Positions 1 through 8,354 of a DNA stretch of 46,143 nt are shown in pieces (position 1 is the first letter of the stretch; each line of letters starts with the position of its first letter). The position numbers and the translations under genes are program-made. Origin of the DNA: JANQLU01 sp964434955 (GTDB taxonomy: Bacteria > Planctomycetota > Planctomycetia > Pirellulales > Pirellulaceae). The stretch covers positions 1 through 46,143 of the forward strand of contig CAYSXI010000017.1 in assembly GCA_964434955.1 (NCBI GenBank), in the 5' to 3' direction. Below the pieces are notes generated by a model that saw only the letters and a list, made by a program, of their open reading frames with translations, was not told where the DNA came from and did not search any database.

Positions 1-2
1 CT

Positions 3-3000
3 TCCCGCAGAGTCGTGATTCGTCCCAATCAACAAAACCCGACTAGTTTCGCAAACATCCTGCGGGCGGCGGACATCAGTCGCGAAGGCGCCTACGTCTG
101 GGAGGTCGGTAGCGAATCGGGTTTGGATGAACCAAAGCTGGCCAACACCTACTTTTTGGGCGCTCCCCTTCCGCTGGACGGGCGGCTCTATTGCATCTGT
201 GAAACGGCCGGTGAAGTCAAACTGGTTGTTCTGGATGCCGCCAATGGAAAACTTCTTTGGTCGCAACAACTGGCTTCGACCGAGCATGTCGGGACGGTTG
301 CCACCAATGGTGCCCGCCAATTGGTCTGCGCAACCCCTTCTTATAGCGATGGAATCCTGATTTGCCCGACCACGGCCAACGCGGTGGTCGCTGTCGACAT
401 TTCGACCAAGAGTCTGATTTGGGGATTCGAGCACGAGGGCAAAGTTCAGGGCAGAATGTACTACCCTTATTCGCAACTGAATCTTTCGCCGAATTCCGCC
501 TGGATTGACGAATCGATCACCATCTCCAACGGAACGGTAATCTTGACACCGGTCAGCTCACAAAACATGTACTGCCTTGAATTGGCAACCGGCAAATCAA
601 GATGGATCAAAGGAAAGAAAACCGCCTCGTTTGCTCGTGGTGATTCCATGTATGTCGCCACGATCGATTCGGAGCATGTTTACCTCGTGGGCTCGAAGTA
701 CGTTCGCGCAATCAAATTGAATGAGCCGAAAGAATCCTGGAAGCTTCGTCTGGATGACCACGGGCGTCCAAGTGGTCGCGGATACTTCACAGCCGGTCAT
801 TATTTCATGCCGACGACTGACGCGACTCTTTTGAAAGTCGACCTGTCGAAAGGCAATATTGTCGAATCGCGAAAAACCCAGGGCGTCCTGGGCAACCTGT
901 TCTGCTACCAGGGCGACGTCATTTCCCATGGTGTTGACTACATCTCGATCTTCCCTCAAGTGAAACCGGTTCGTTCACGCTTGACCGCCTCCAAATCGGC
1001 TGGTTCGGATATTTCAACGGATGATCAGCTGCTGGACGCACAGCTGCTGGCGCACGACCAACAGTATCTGGATGCAATCAAGCTTGCTGAAAGGATTTAC
1101 CAGAAAGACAAGTCCGCGGCCGGTGAGCGGCTTTTACTCGACTTGATTACCGATTTCATGTCGAAAGACTTCACAGCAGCGAACGCCTATGCAGATAACT
1201 ACCATGAAAAGTTGAAGGCCCGAAATATCGCGACTTACTTGACGGCCCGAATTGATGGATTGGTCAAATCCAAACGCCTGGAAGAAGCCTTGTCCGTCGC
1301 ATTCGATCTTGCCGGTGAGACGCAAAACCTGCAGGTCATGCCCAAAGGCAGTGGCGAAGTCTCAACAATCTCTCGAAAAAACATGATCAACCAGCGTTTT
1401 GATATCTGGTTTAACTTGCAGGTACAAAAAGTCCTGGAGTCGACCGAAGGGGATGAGACCAAGTCGCAGGAAATGGCTGATTTGATTCGCACCAAGGCGA
1501 TGGCCCAGTTGGAGTCGATTTCAAACGATCAGTTTGTTTTCTACACGCGGATGATCGGCAACAAATACTTCAAAGAATCTGACTTGATGACCTTTGCCGA
1601 ACGCTATCTTCAAAATGGTGATTCGCTGGCATGTGAATTCGCCCTGGCCGAGTTGTTTGAATCGGAAAGCCGCGAGACTCGGGCCAAAGCGGAAGGAATG
1701 TTTGCCGAATTGATGCGACAAAACTGCGAGCCGCAAGTCGCTCTGACCTGGTATGAACGACTCAAGGACTCTTACGGTGATGTTGTCTGCTTCGAGGGTA
1801 AAACCGGAAATGAACTGTTCGAGAAGTTCCGTTCGACGGTCCCCGAGCCATCCAAGCGAACACCTTGGAAAGTCGGTCGAGTCGAGACTTCGTGGATCAA
1901 CGTCAATCGTCGCTTCTCGTCCAACAATCGGATGATGCCGATGAATTGCGTGCAAGCGGACGGGCGCTACAAGGACAAGTTCCAGTTCTTCTTTAATCCC
2001 AGCCGCCGCCGCATGGTCATCAAGGACGAGCAGGGCAAAGACGTTGCCGACATCGGTTTTCTTGAGGAGAATCCGCGCAGCGGCTATTCAACGGGTATGA
2101 CTGCCAACTACATGATTCATGGAAATCTTCTTGTCGCCGTTTATGGTTATCACATTGTTGGCGTCGACCTTCATAAACTTCGGAAGAAACAAAAGTCCTT
2201 GATTTGGCGAATCGACACCAAACCGACGGACGAAGGCGCGAATGCTTCGCCCTACATGATGGCCGTAGGCCTCAACACTTCGACCGACAGTACTTGGGGA
2301 AACATTGAGAAGAAATTCCTCAGCAACTACACGCGCAAGCCAATTGGCAACACGTCGCAAGTCCTCAAAGACGGATTCTGCTACATGAAACAATCCAATG
2401 TCGTTTGCGCCGACCCTCTGACAGGAACTTTGCTCTGGCAAAAAGGCGGATTCCCGGCAGGCTCGCAGTTGACCTCCAATGGAGATTCGGTCTGCGTGAT
2501 TGAACCAAGTGGACGTACAGTTCATGTTTTGGATCTTCGAAACGGATCGCTTAAGAAGAAACTTTCGATCGATTCCAAACTCGGTTCGGTTTGGCAACGA
2601 TGCGGTTCCGGAGTCATTCTTTCAAAATCGAAAGATGGAAAACAGACGCTGTCTCGATACGACTTCGAATCCGAAAAGGTGGTTTGGACGAAGGAATTCC
2701 CTTCCCGTTCGCGTGGCGTTCTCTTTCAAGGAAAACTGATTTCGACACTGACGCCCGAGGGCGAGTTCGAAATGACGGAGACCTTGAGCGGCGACTCGAG
2801 AGTCAAATGTTCAGTTCACATGGATTCGGAAGAAAAAATATATGGAATCGAGGTCGCTCCATTCGGCAAGTACTGGCGACTGATTGCGCGAAAAATCCGA
2901 ACGCCGAGCACCTACTACAATGATTCGACCAGAAAATTCTACGCTCAGGGAATCCAATACATGATTCCACTGACCAACGGTTACGTGCAGTTGATCAACC

Positions 3001-3713
3001 GCGAATCGGGCAAGGCCCAATGGAAACGCCCTGTATTCGTCGAATATTTCAGCATTCCTGAATACCAACCTTCCGATTCACCCGTTTTGATTATGGGGCG
3101 GCAAGTCTACACGACGACTCAACCAAGTTTCCGACGCTTCCAGGTTGGTGGCATTGATGCCCGGACCGGTCGCGAGCTGTTCCTCGAGTCGACAACCCGT
3201 TCATCGTCGCAGCTCTTTAATATCGTGACGCAAAATGACAAGAACCAGGTGCAGGTTCAAGTCGACCGAAATCAATTGAATATTCAATTGACGGAAGATC
3301 GACTTGCCCCGGGACCGGTCGCTCACCTGGATGTCGACCGGACCTACAGCACCAAGTTCGAAAAAGAACTGAAACAACACGAAAAAGATCGCGTCAAATA
3401 CGAAGAACGAATGCGGAAACAACGCGAAAAACAAAAAGCGGCCCGCGAGAAAGCGGCCAAAGAAAAAGAGGAACGCGAAAAGGCGAAAGACGGCGACGAC
3501 AAGAATAAAGCCGATCCCAAAAAAGGTGGCTTGAAACAAAAGCCGAACAGCAAGGACGCAAATCAAGATAAAAAACCAAAGGACAAAAAAGCGCCTGTCC
3601 AACGGGCGAGAGGAAACGTTCGTGTGAATCGTGCGGTTCCGAATTTGAAAGCAGCTTTGGATCGGGCGGCAAAAATGCGTCGGGAAAAGGTGAAGGACCC
3701 GAATAAAAACTAG
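3..3713 (+). CDS. PQQ-like beta-propeller protein, 5' end cut by window
   Basis: The frame is open to the window edge. The first possible start, a GTG at 15, has no signal peptide after it, so the true N terminus probably lies upstream. About 1,230 residues are visible. Residues ~1-330 carry propeller-blade patterns such as LDAANGKLLWSQQL and LELATGKSRW. Residues ~340-620 are helical and TPR-like. A second propeller region (~650-1120) contains ADPLTGTLLWQKG and INRESGKAQWKR. The last ~120 residues are a Lys/Glu/Arg-rich low-complexity tail. Proteins of this build are common in Pirellulales and are usually exported; no catalytic residues can be assigned. A role in scaffolding or polymer binding is only a guess. 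About 350 nt separate it from the MoxR gene, so it is probably its own transcription unit. Confidence 0.75.
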   Translation, partial: SRRVVIRPNQQNPTSFANILRAADISREGAYVWEVGSESGLDEPKLANTYFLGAPLPLDGRLYCICETAGEVKLVVLDAANGKLLWSQQLASTEHVGTVATNGARQLVCATPSYSDGILICPTTANAVVAVDISTKSLIWGFEHEGKVQGRMYYPYSQLNLSPNSAWIDESITISNGTVILTPVSSQNMYCLELATGKSRWIKGKKTASFARGDSMYVATIDSEHVYLVGSKYVRAIKLNEPKESWKLRLDDHGRPSGRGYFTAGHYFMPTTDATLLKVDLSKGNIVESRKTQGVLGNLFCYQGDVISHGVDYISIFPQVKPVRSRLTASKSAGSDISTDDQLLDAQLLAHDQQYLDAIKLAERIYQKDKSAAGERLLLDLITDFMSKDFTAANAYADNYHEKLKARNIATYLTARIDGLVKSKRLEEALSVAFDLAGETQNLQVMPKGSGEVSTISRKNMINQRFDIWFNLQVQKVLESTEGDETKSQEMADLIRTKAMAQLESISNDQFVFYTRMIGNKYFKESDLMTFAERYLQNGDSLACEFALAELFESESRETRAKAEGMFAELMRQNCEPQVALTWYERLKDSYGDVVCFEGKTGNELFEKFRSTVPEPSKRTPWKVGRVETSWINVNRRFSSNNRMMPMNCVQADGRYKDKFQFFFNPSRRRMVIKDEQGKDVADIGFLEENPRSGYSTGMTANYMIHGNLLVAVYGYHIVGVDLHKLRKKQKSLIWRIDTKPTDEGANASPYMMAVGLNTSTDSTWGNIEKKFLSNYTRKPIGNTSQVLKDGFCYMKQSNVVCADPLTGTLLWQKGGFPAGSQLTSNGDSVCVIEPSGRTVHVLDLRNGSLKKKLSIDSKLGSVWQRCGSGVILSKSKDGKQTLSRYDFESEKVVWTKEFPSRSRGVLFQGKLISTLTPEGEFEMTETLSGDSRVKCSVHMDSEEKIYGIEVAPFGKYWRLIARKIRTPSTYYNDSTRKFYAQGIQYMIPLTNGYVQLINRESGKAQWKRPVFVEYFSIPEYQPSDSPVLIMGRQVYTTTQPSFRRFQVGGIDARTGRELFLESTTRSSSQLFNIVTQNDKNQVQVQVDRNQLNIQLTEDRLAPGPVAHLDVDRTYSTKFEKELKQHEKDRVKYEERMRKQREKQKAAREKAAKEKEEREKAKDGDDKNKADPKKGGLKQKPNSKDANQDKKPKDKKAPVQRARGNVRVNRAVPNLKAALDRAAKMRREKVKDPNKN

Positions 3714-4064
3714 CCGGCTAACTTCGCAAGGTCCCGGAAGTCAAGTCCCTATTTGGTGGCAAATGGTAAACTTGCGATTTCAGTATTCGTCAGGTTAGTT
3801 AATTTCGGAACTGGAATTCTCAACTCGTCGTCTTAATTCGGGTCGTCCTATTGGGTCGGCGTTCAAAGCTGATTATCCTAGAGACTACGCCCTTTCAATT
3901 TTTATTCGTTCCTGACCCGGAACCTTCGCTTGTTGCCTTCCGGTCGACCTGGATTTCTCCAGTCGTCCCGGTCCATCCAGCTCATCTGGCCAAAGGTAGC
4001 TTGCCGGTTTATCACGGGTGAATTCGCCGGCGAAAAGTCGGCGGCAGTCAAAGTGAGTTTCTCC
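3714..4064. other. Intergenic region upstream of the MoxR operon
   Basis: About 350 nt without a convincing gene. The MoxR reading frame stays open back to 3930, but the residues upstream of 4065 do not resemble a MoxR N terminus. This space should hold the operon promoter. I could not identify a clear -35/-10 pair, and I saw no strong terminator hairpin after the propeller gene. Confidence 0.5.
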
Positions 4065-5123
4065 ATGTCAAATGAAATGGACGGTTCCCCGCTGGACCAC
4101 GAAGCCGTCAGTCGCCTGAATCAAGCACGCGAAAAAATCCTGGCCGAGCTTTCCCAAGTGATCGTTGGGCAGGAACATGTTGTCGAACAGATCTTGATTT
4201 CGATTTTTAGTCGTGGTCATTGCCTGCTGGAAGGGGTCCCGGGACTGGCCAAAACCCTGATGATCAGCACGCTCGCTCGCACACTGGATCTCAGTTTCAG
4301 CCGAATCCAGTTCACGCCTGACTTGATGCCCGCCGACATCACGGGAACCGAAGTCCTTGAAGAAAACAAATCGACCGGCGCGCGTGAACGTCGATTCATG
4401 GAAGGTCCGATTTTCTCCAGCATTATTTTGGCGGATGAAATCAACCGGACTCCGCCCAAAACCCAGGCAGCGTTGCTCGAGGCGATGCAGGAACGCCAGG
4501 TTACGGTGGGGCGAGTACGACATCCGCTAACCGATCCGTTTTTCGTTCTTGCAACTCAAAACCCGATCGAACAAGAAGGGACATATCCTCTCCCCGAAGC
4601 GCAGCAGGACCGGTTCATGTTCAAAATCTTCGTCGACTACCCGAGTTTCGACGAAGAGTTTGGCATCGCGAGAAAAACGACTCAGCGAATGACTGATAAT
4701 GTCCAACCGGTCCTCAGTGGCGATGAAATCATCAAGCTTCAGGAAATTGTGCGTGACGTGCCGATCTCCGATCACGTCATCCGTTACGCCTTGAGCCTGG
4801 TTCGCCAAACGCGTGTAAAACAGGAAGGCATTCCGGACTACGTTCGCGAAAACGTGTCGTGGGGTGCAGGACCTCGAGCGGTCCAGTTTTTGATTATTGG
4901 CGGTAAGGCCCGGGCGCTACTTTATGGACGCACCCATGTCTCAACGGACGATATCGCTGCGCTTGCGTTTCCTGTTTTGCGACATCGCATGGTGATCAAC
5001 TTTGCTGCTGAATCCGATGGCATCACTTCCGACGATGTCGTCAATCACCTGATCGACGTGACTCCAACCAAAGAGGATGAGCTAACAAGCGATGCCCGAT
5101 TCCAAAAGATTTTTGCATCCTGA
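4065..5123 (+). CDS. MoxR family AAA+ ATPase
   Basis: A 352-residue AAA+ ATPase of the MoxR family, chaperone-like ATPases typically encoded beside DUF58 and von Willebrand factor A proteins. Visible motifs are Walker A GVPGLAKT, Walker B IILADEINR, a sensor-1 region with LATQNPIEQEGTYPLPEAQ, and a C-terminal lid domain. The ATG at 4065 is chosen because the protein then begins MSNEMDG and enters the family's usual IVGQ region; GTGAG lies about 10 nt upstream. It is the first gene of a four-gene unit, and its 3' end overlaps the DUF58 start by 32 nt, which suggests translational coupling. The partners suggest MoxR-driven remodelling of the downstream VWA membrane proteins; that is inference from family context. 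Confidence 0.93.
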   Translation: MSNEMDGSPLDHEAVSRLNQAREKILAELSQVIVGQEHVVEQILISIFSRGHCLLEGVPGLAKTLMISTLARTLDLSFSRIQFTPDLMPADITGTEVLEENKSTGARERRFMEGPIFSSIILADEINRTPPKTQAALLEAMQERQVTVGRVRHPLTDPFFVLATQNPIEQEGTYPLPEAQQDRFMFKIFVDYPSFDEEFGIARKTTQRMTDNVQPVLSGDEIIKLQEIVRDVPISDHVIRYALSLVRQTRVKQEGIPDYVRENVSWGAGPRAVQFLIIGGKARALLYGRTHVSTDDIAALAFPVLRHRMVINFAAESDGITSDDVVNHLIDVTPTKEDELTSDARFQKIFAS

Positions 5124-5994
5124 AGCAATCAAGCGGATTGGCAGGATGGAAATTCGGGCGCGGCATGTCGTGGAGGGCTTCCTCTCCGGGATGCACCGAA
5201 GTCCCTATTTTGGCCAATCGGTTGAGTTTCTTCAGCACCGAGAATACGTAACCGGTGACGACCTTCGACACGTTGACTGGCAAGTCTGGGCCCGCCAGGA
5301 CCGACTGTACGTCAAGCAGTTCGAGGAAGACACGAACTTGCGCTGCCATTTGCTGGTCGATGTTTCGAATAGCATGCTGTACGGCAATGGCGCAATGACC
5401 AAGTATGAATACGGTTCGACCATTGCCGCTTCCCTCGCTTATTTGATTTTGAAACAGCAGGATGCCGTCGGCTGCGTCAGCTTCGACAAGAAAATTCGCG
5501 CAAAAGTGCCGACGCGAAGCAAACGCAATCACATCATGTCGATCATCAATTCGTTGGAAGTCAGCAAGCCGGCCGACAAGACAAACCTCTATGATATCTT
5601 TCATGGCGCGGCGGAAACTTTCCCGCGACGTGGAATGATGATCGTGATTTCTGACTTGTTCACCGATGTCGAAACCACGCTCAAAGGGCTTCGGCTTTTG
5701 AGACAGCGTGGCCACGATGTTCTGGTGTTTCACGTCATGGACGACGACGAGATCGAGTTTCCTTTCTCCGGCCCGACCCGATTCGAAGACCTCGAGTCGG
5801 ACGAATTCCTCAACTGCAACCCAAGAGCCCTTCGCGAGGGTTACCTGGAAGCCATCCGCGAATTCCTCGATGAAGTACGACACGGCTGTGCTCAGAACAC
5901 GGTTGACTACGCCCTGATCAAGACAGGCGATTCATTGGACGCGGCGTTGGCCAAGTATTTGAGCAACCGCCTCGGCATGCACCATCGAAATTAG
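5092..5994 (+). CDS. DUF58 domain-containing protein
   Basis: A 300-residue DUF58 protein with a VWA-like fold. The N terminus has the family signature in order: MEIRARHVVEGFLSG, then HREYVTGDDLRHVDW. A metal-site-like LLVDVSNSM follows at about residue 90. There is no signal peptide or membrane segment, so it is probably cytoplasmic, as for many MoxR-linked DUF58 proteins. The ATG at 5092 lies inside the MoxR gene, but it is kept because the segment before MEIRAR (FLHPEAIKRI) is conserved in the family. It sits second in the MoxR-DUF58-BatA-VWA unit, and the next gene starts 17 nt downstream. Its exact function is not known. Confidence 0.92.
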   Translation: MPDSKRFLHPEAIKRIGRMEIRARHVVEGFLSGMHRSPYFGQSVEFLQHREYVTGDDLRHVDWQVWARQDRLYVKQFEEDTNLRCHLLVDVSNSMLYGNGAMTKYEYGSTIAASLAYLILKQQDAVGCVSFDKKIRAKVPTRSKRNHIMSIINSLEVSKPADKTNLYDIFHGAAETFPRRGMMIVISDLFTDVETTLKGLRLLRQRGHDVLVFHVMDDDEIEFPFSGPTRFEDLESDEFLNCNPRALREGYLEAIREFLDEVRHGCAQNTVDYALIKTGDSLDAALAKYLSNRLGMHHRN

Positions 5995-6011
5995 TTTGAG
6001 TCAGCAAGTTC

Positions 6012-8354
6012 ATGTTTCAAAACATTTTGACAACTTCGCCGCTCATTTGGGCAGGATTGGCAGCCGGATTGTTCCTGCTTCCCATCTTGATTCACTTGAT
6101 CAACATGATGCGGCACCGTCGCGTCAAATGGGCCGCGATGGAATTCTTGCTGAAAAGCCACAAGAAGCATCGCAATTGGGTATGGCTAAAACAGCTATTG
6201 CTTTTGCTTTCACGAATTGCGGCGATGCTACTGGCCCTGTTCACGCTTGGGCAAATCGGCTGCAACAATGATGCGTTGTCGCGATTTGTCGGCGGTTCGA
6301 CGACCCACCACTATATTTTGGTCGACGACAGTTTCTCGATGGAGGATCGTTCGGGTCAGATTTCGGCCTACGATCGCGCACGCGATGTCATTGCTTTGGT
6401 CGCCGCACGTACCAGGAATCAACAAAACCAAAGAGTCACATTGCTTCGATTTTCCCAAGCCGACATCAAGATCGATGAATCCGCGGGGGAAAACGCTGAG
6501 TTTGAGGAGCTATCCGTTGTCGCCGACATCAATGGGCGAGCCGTCGACAGTGATTTTGACAACTTGCTGGAAGACGTGCGATCGCAACTCGAATTGTCCC
6601 AATTGTCGGTTGGTCCCCAGGCGGCTCTTCAAACGGTTGAGAAGTTGATTCGATCCCGAGAAAAGGAAAACGCCTGGGTTTATGTGGTTTCTGATTTTCG
6701 GACCAAGGATTGGAACAACCAGCCTGAAATTCAGCAGCAGCTCGAAACGATTTCCGGTGAAGCGTCGGCATTGGAATTGATTCAATGTGCGCGTGAACCG
6801 GCGCCGAACCTTGCGATTACAGAATTGCAACCGGAAGGAAACGTGCGGGTCGCGGGAATCCCTTTGATGATGAAGGTCTCGGTCAAAAACCTGGGCTCGA
6901 CCACGGCATCCAAGATCCAGGTCGACGTTGGAACCTTTGCCTATGATTTGCCATCGGGTCAAGATTCCCCCATGGATTCCGAGGGAACACCAGAAGAGCT
7001 GCCGACCGTATTTTTCGAGTCGATTCCACCGGGAGAAACGGAAACGCGACGGTTCCCGGTCTTCTTTCGCGGTACGGGCCCTCAAGCGGTCCGAGCCCGT
7101 TTGGCGGCAGATTGCATACTTTCCGACAACGTCGCCTGGTCCGTCGTTGAGTTCGCCACTTCGGCCCGCGTTTTGATCGTTGACAACGAAACTCAGTCGA
7201 ACTCAAAGTTCCTCGGGCGTGCCATCAGTCCTGGCGGGATGACGGGAATCGCGCCGGAAACACAGCCCAAGGAGTTCATTCGCGACTCCAACCTCGAGAC
7301 ACTTCAACAGTTTGACGTGATTTACTTGACGGACGTGGATCGGCTGGATGAAAAAGCCGTTCGCAACCTTGAATCCTACGTCGAGCAGGGCGGGGGACTG
7401 GGCATTTTCGTCGGACCTTACACCAACCTCGCTTTTTACAACTCGCAACTTTTCAAAGACGGTGAAGGCCTTTTGCCGATGCCGCTTGAAAAATCCATCG
7501 AGATTCCCGAACTGATCGAAGACATCGTGCCCGACATCGCGCCCCGGCAGCACTTGTTTTTCAAGCCGGTGTTGGACATGAAAAATTCGCCCTTGGACCT
7601 GGTCCAGGTCAAACAAATCATCCGCCCACCTTTGGAATGGAATGAAACGAAGGACCCGAATGTCGAAATCGCAGCAACAATCCGCGGTGAAGCAAATTGG
7701 CCACTGATTGCGACGCGTAATTTCGGCAAAGGCAAGGTGGTATGCGTGACATCGACCGTGTCGCCGGAATGGAATAACTGGGCCCGTAACGGGACCTACC
7801 CCGCGACTTTGTTGATCATGGAAGACTGGCTGGCGAGCGGAGCTCACGCCGTGACTCGAAGACAAGTTGGACAACCGATCGAGCTCAAGTACCGGACGGA
7901 TCGATTCCGACCCAGCGTGGTGTTTGTCGCGCCGGGAGTCGATGAAACGACGCGGATTCCTGTCGAGAAAAATGCCGAATCACTGGGTGGAGATCTTTCC
8001 AAAGTCGTGCTCGGCGGAAGCGATCCCCAATCGCGAGTCGAAGTCCAACGACCTGGAATCTATGAGGCCTGGCTGACGGGAGACGAAAACCGAGCCGAAA
8101 CCCAACGCTTTGCACTCAATATCGACACGAGTGAAAGCCAGCTCGAGGTGATGACTCGACAGGCAATTTCGAAACAATATGAGTCCGCTTCGCCCAAGGT
8201 TTCGCGCTGGGATCAATTCAGCAGCGAAATCCAGAAAAATTCGACGTCGATGCTGAGCAAGATTCTATTGCTCGTGCTAATTTTCATCATGATTGTCGAA
8301 CAAATTTTGGCGTACTCTTGCAGTTATCACCCCAAACGTCAGGTGAGCCGCTGA
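6012..8354 (+). CDS. BatA-like membrane protein with VWA domain
   Basis: A 780-residue membrane protein. Residues 1-85 match the BatA N-terminal module: a hydrophobic segment, then PILIHLINMMRHRRVKW, then a second hydrophobic segment. Next comes a VWA domain with the MIDAS-like stretch YILVDDSFSM (DxSxS). Then follow a CARDB-like Ig-type region (about residues 255-370) and a glutamine-amidotransferase-like Rossmann segment beginning ARVLIVDN. A C-terminal membrane helix lies at about residues 750-772. Most of the protein is expected outside the inner membrane, anchored at both ends. It shares one nucleotide with the next gene (TGATG at 8352-8356), a classic coupling arrangement. The role is probably in an aerotolerance-like envelope complex, by analogy with Bat operons. 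Confidence 0.88.
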   Translation: MFQNILTTSPLIWAGLAAGLFLLPILIHLINMMRHRRVKWAAMEFLLKSHKKHRNWVWLKQLLLLLSRIAAMLLALFTLGQIGCNNDALSRFVGGSTTHHYILVDDSFSMEDRSGQISAYDRARDVIALVAARTRNQQNQRVTLLRFSQADIKIDESAGENAEFEELSVVADINGRAVDSDFDNLLEDVRSQLELSQLSVGPQAALQTVEKLIRSREKENAWVYVVSDFRTKDWNNQPEIQQQLETISGEASALELIQCAREPAPNLAITELQPEGNVRVAGIPLMMKVSVKNLGSTTASKIQVDVGTFAYDLPSGQDSPMDSEGTPEELPTVFFESIPPGETETRRFPVFFRGTGPQAVRARLAADCILSDNVAWSVVEFATSARVLIVDNETQSNSKFLGRAISPGGMTGIAPETQPKEFIRDSNLETLQQFDVIYLTDVDRLDEKAVRNLESYVEQGGGLGIFVGPYTNLAFYNSQLFKDGEGLLPMPLEKSIEIPELIEDIVPDIAPRQHLFFKPVLDMKNSPLDLVQVKQIIRPPLEWNETKDPNVEIAATIRGEANWPLIATRNFGKGKVVCVTSTVSPEWNNWARNGTYPATLLIMEDWLASGAHAVTRRQVGQPIELKYRTDRFRPSVVFVAPGVDETTRIPVEKNAESLGGDLSKVVLGGSDPQSRVEVQRPGIYEAWLTGDENRAETQRFALNIDTSESQLEVMTRQAISKQYESASPKVSRWDQFSSEIQKNSTSMLSKILLLVLIFIMIVEQILAYSCSYHPKRQVSR

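Noticed and set aside
3930..4064. 45-residue N-terminal extension of the MoxR protein
   Set aside because: The extension does not resemble the family, and a better-placed ATG exists at 4065.
5041..5883. 280-codon open frame on the minus strand
   Set aside because: Antisense to the DUF58 gene with its clear family motifs.
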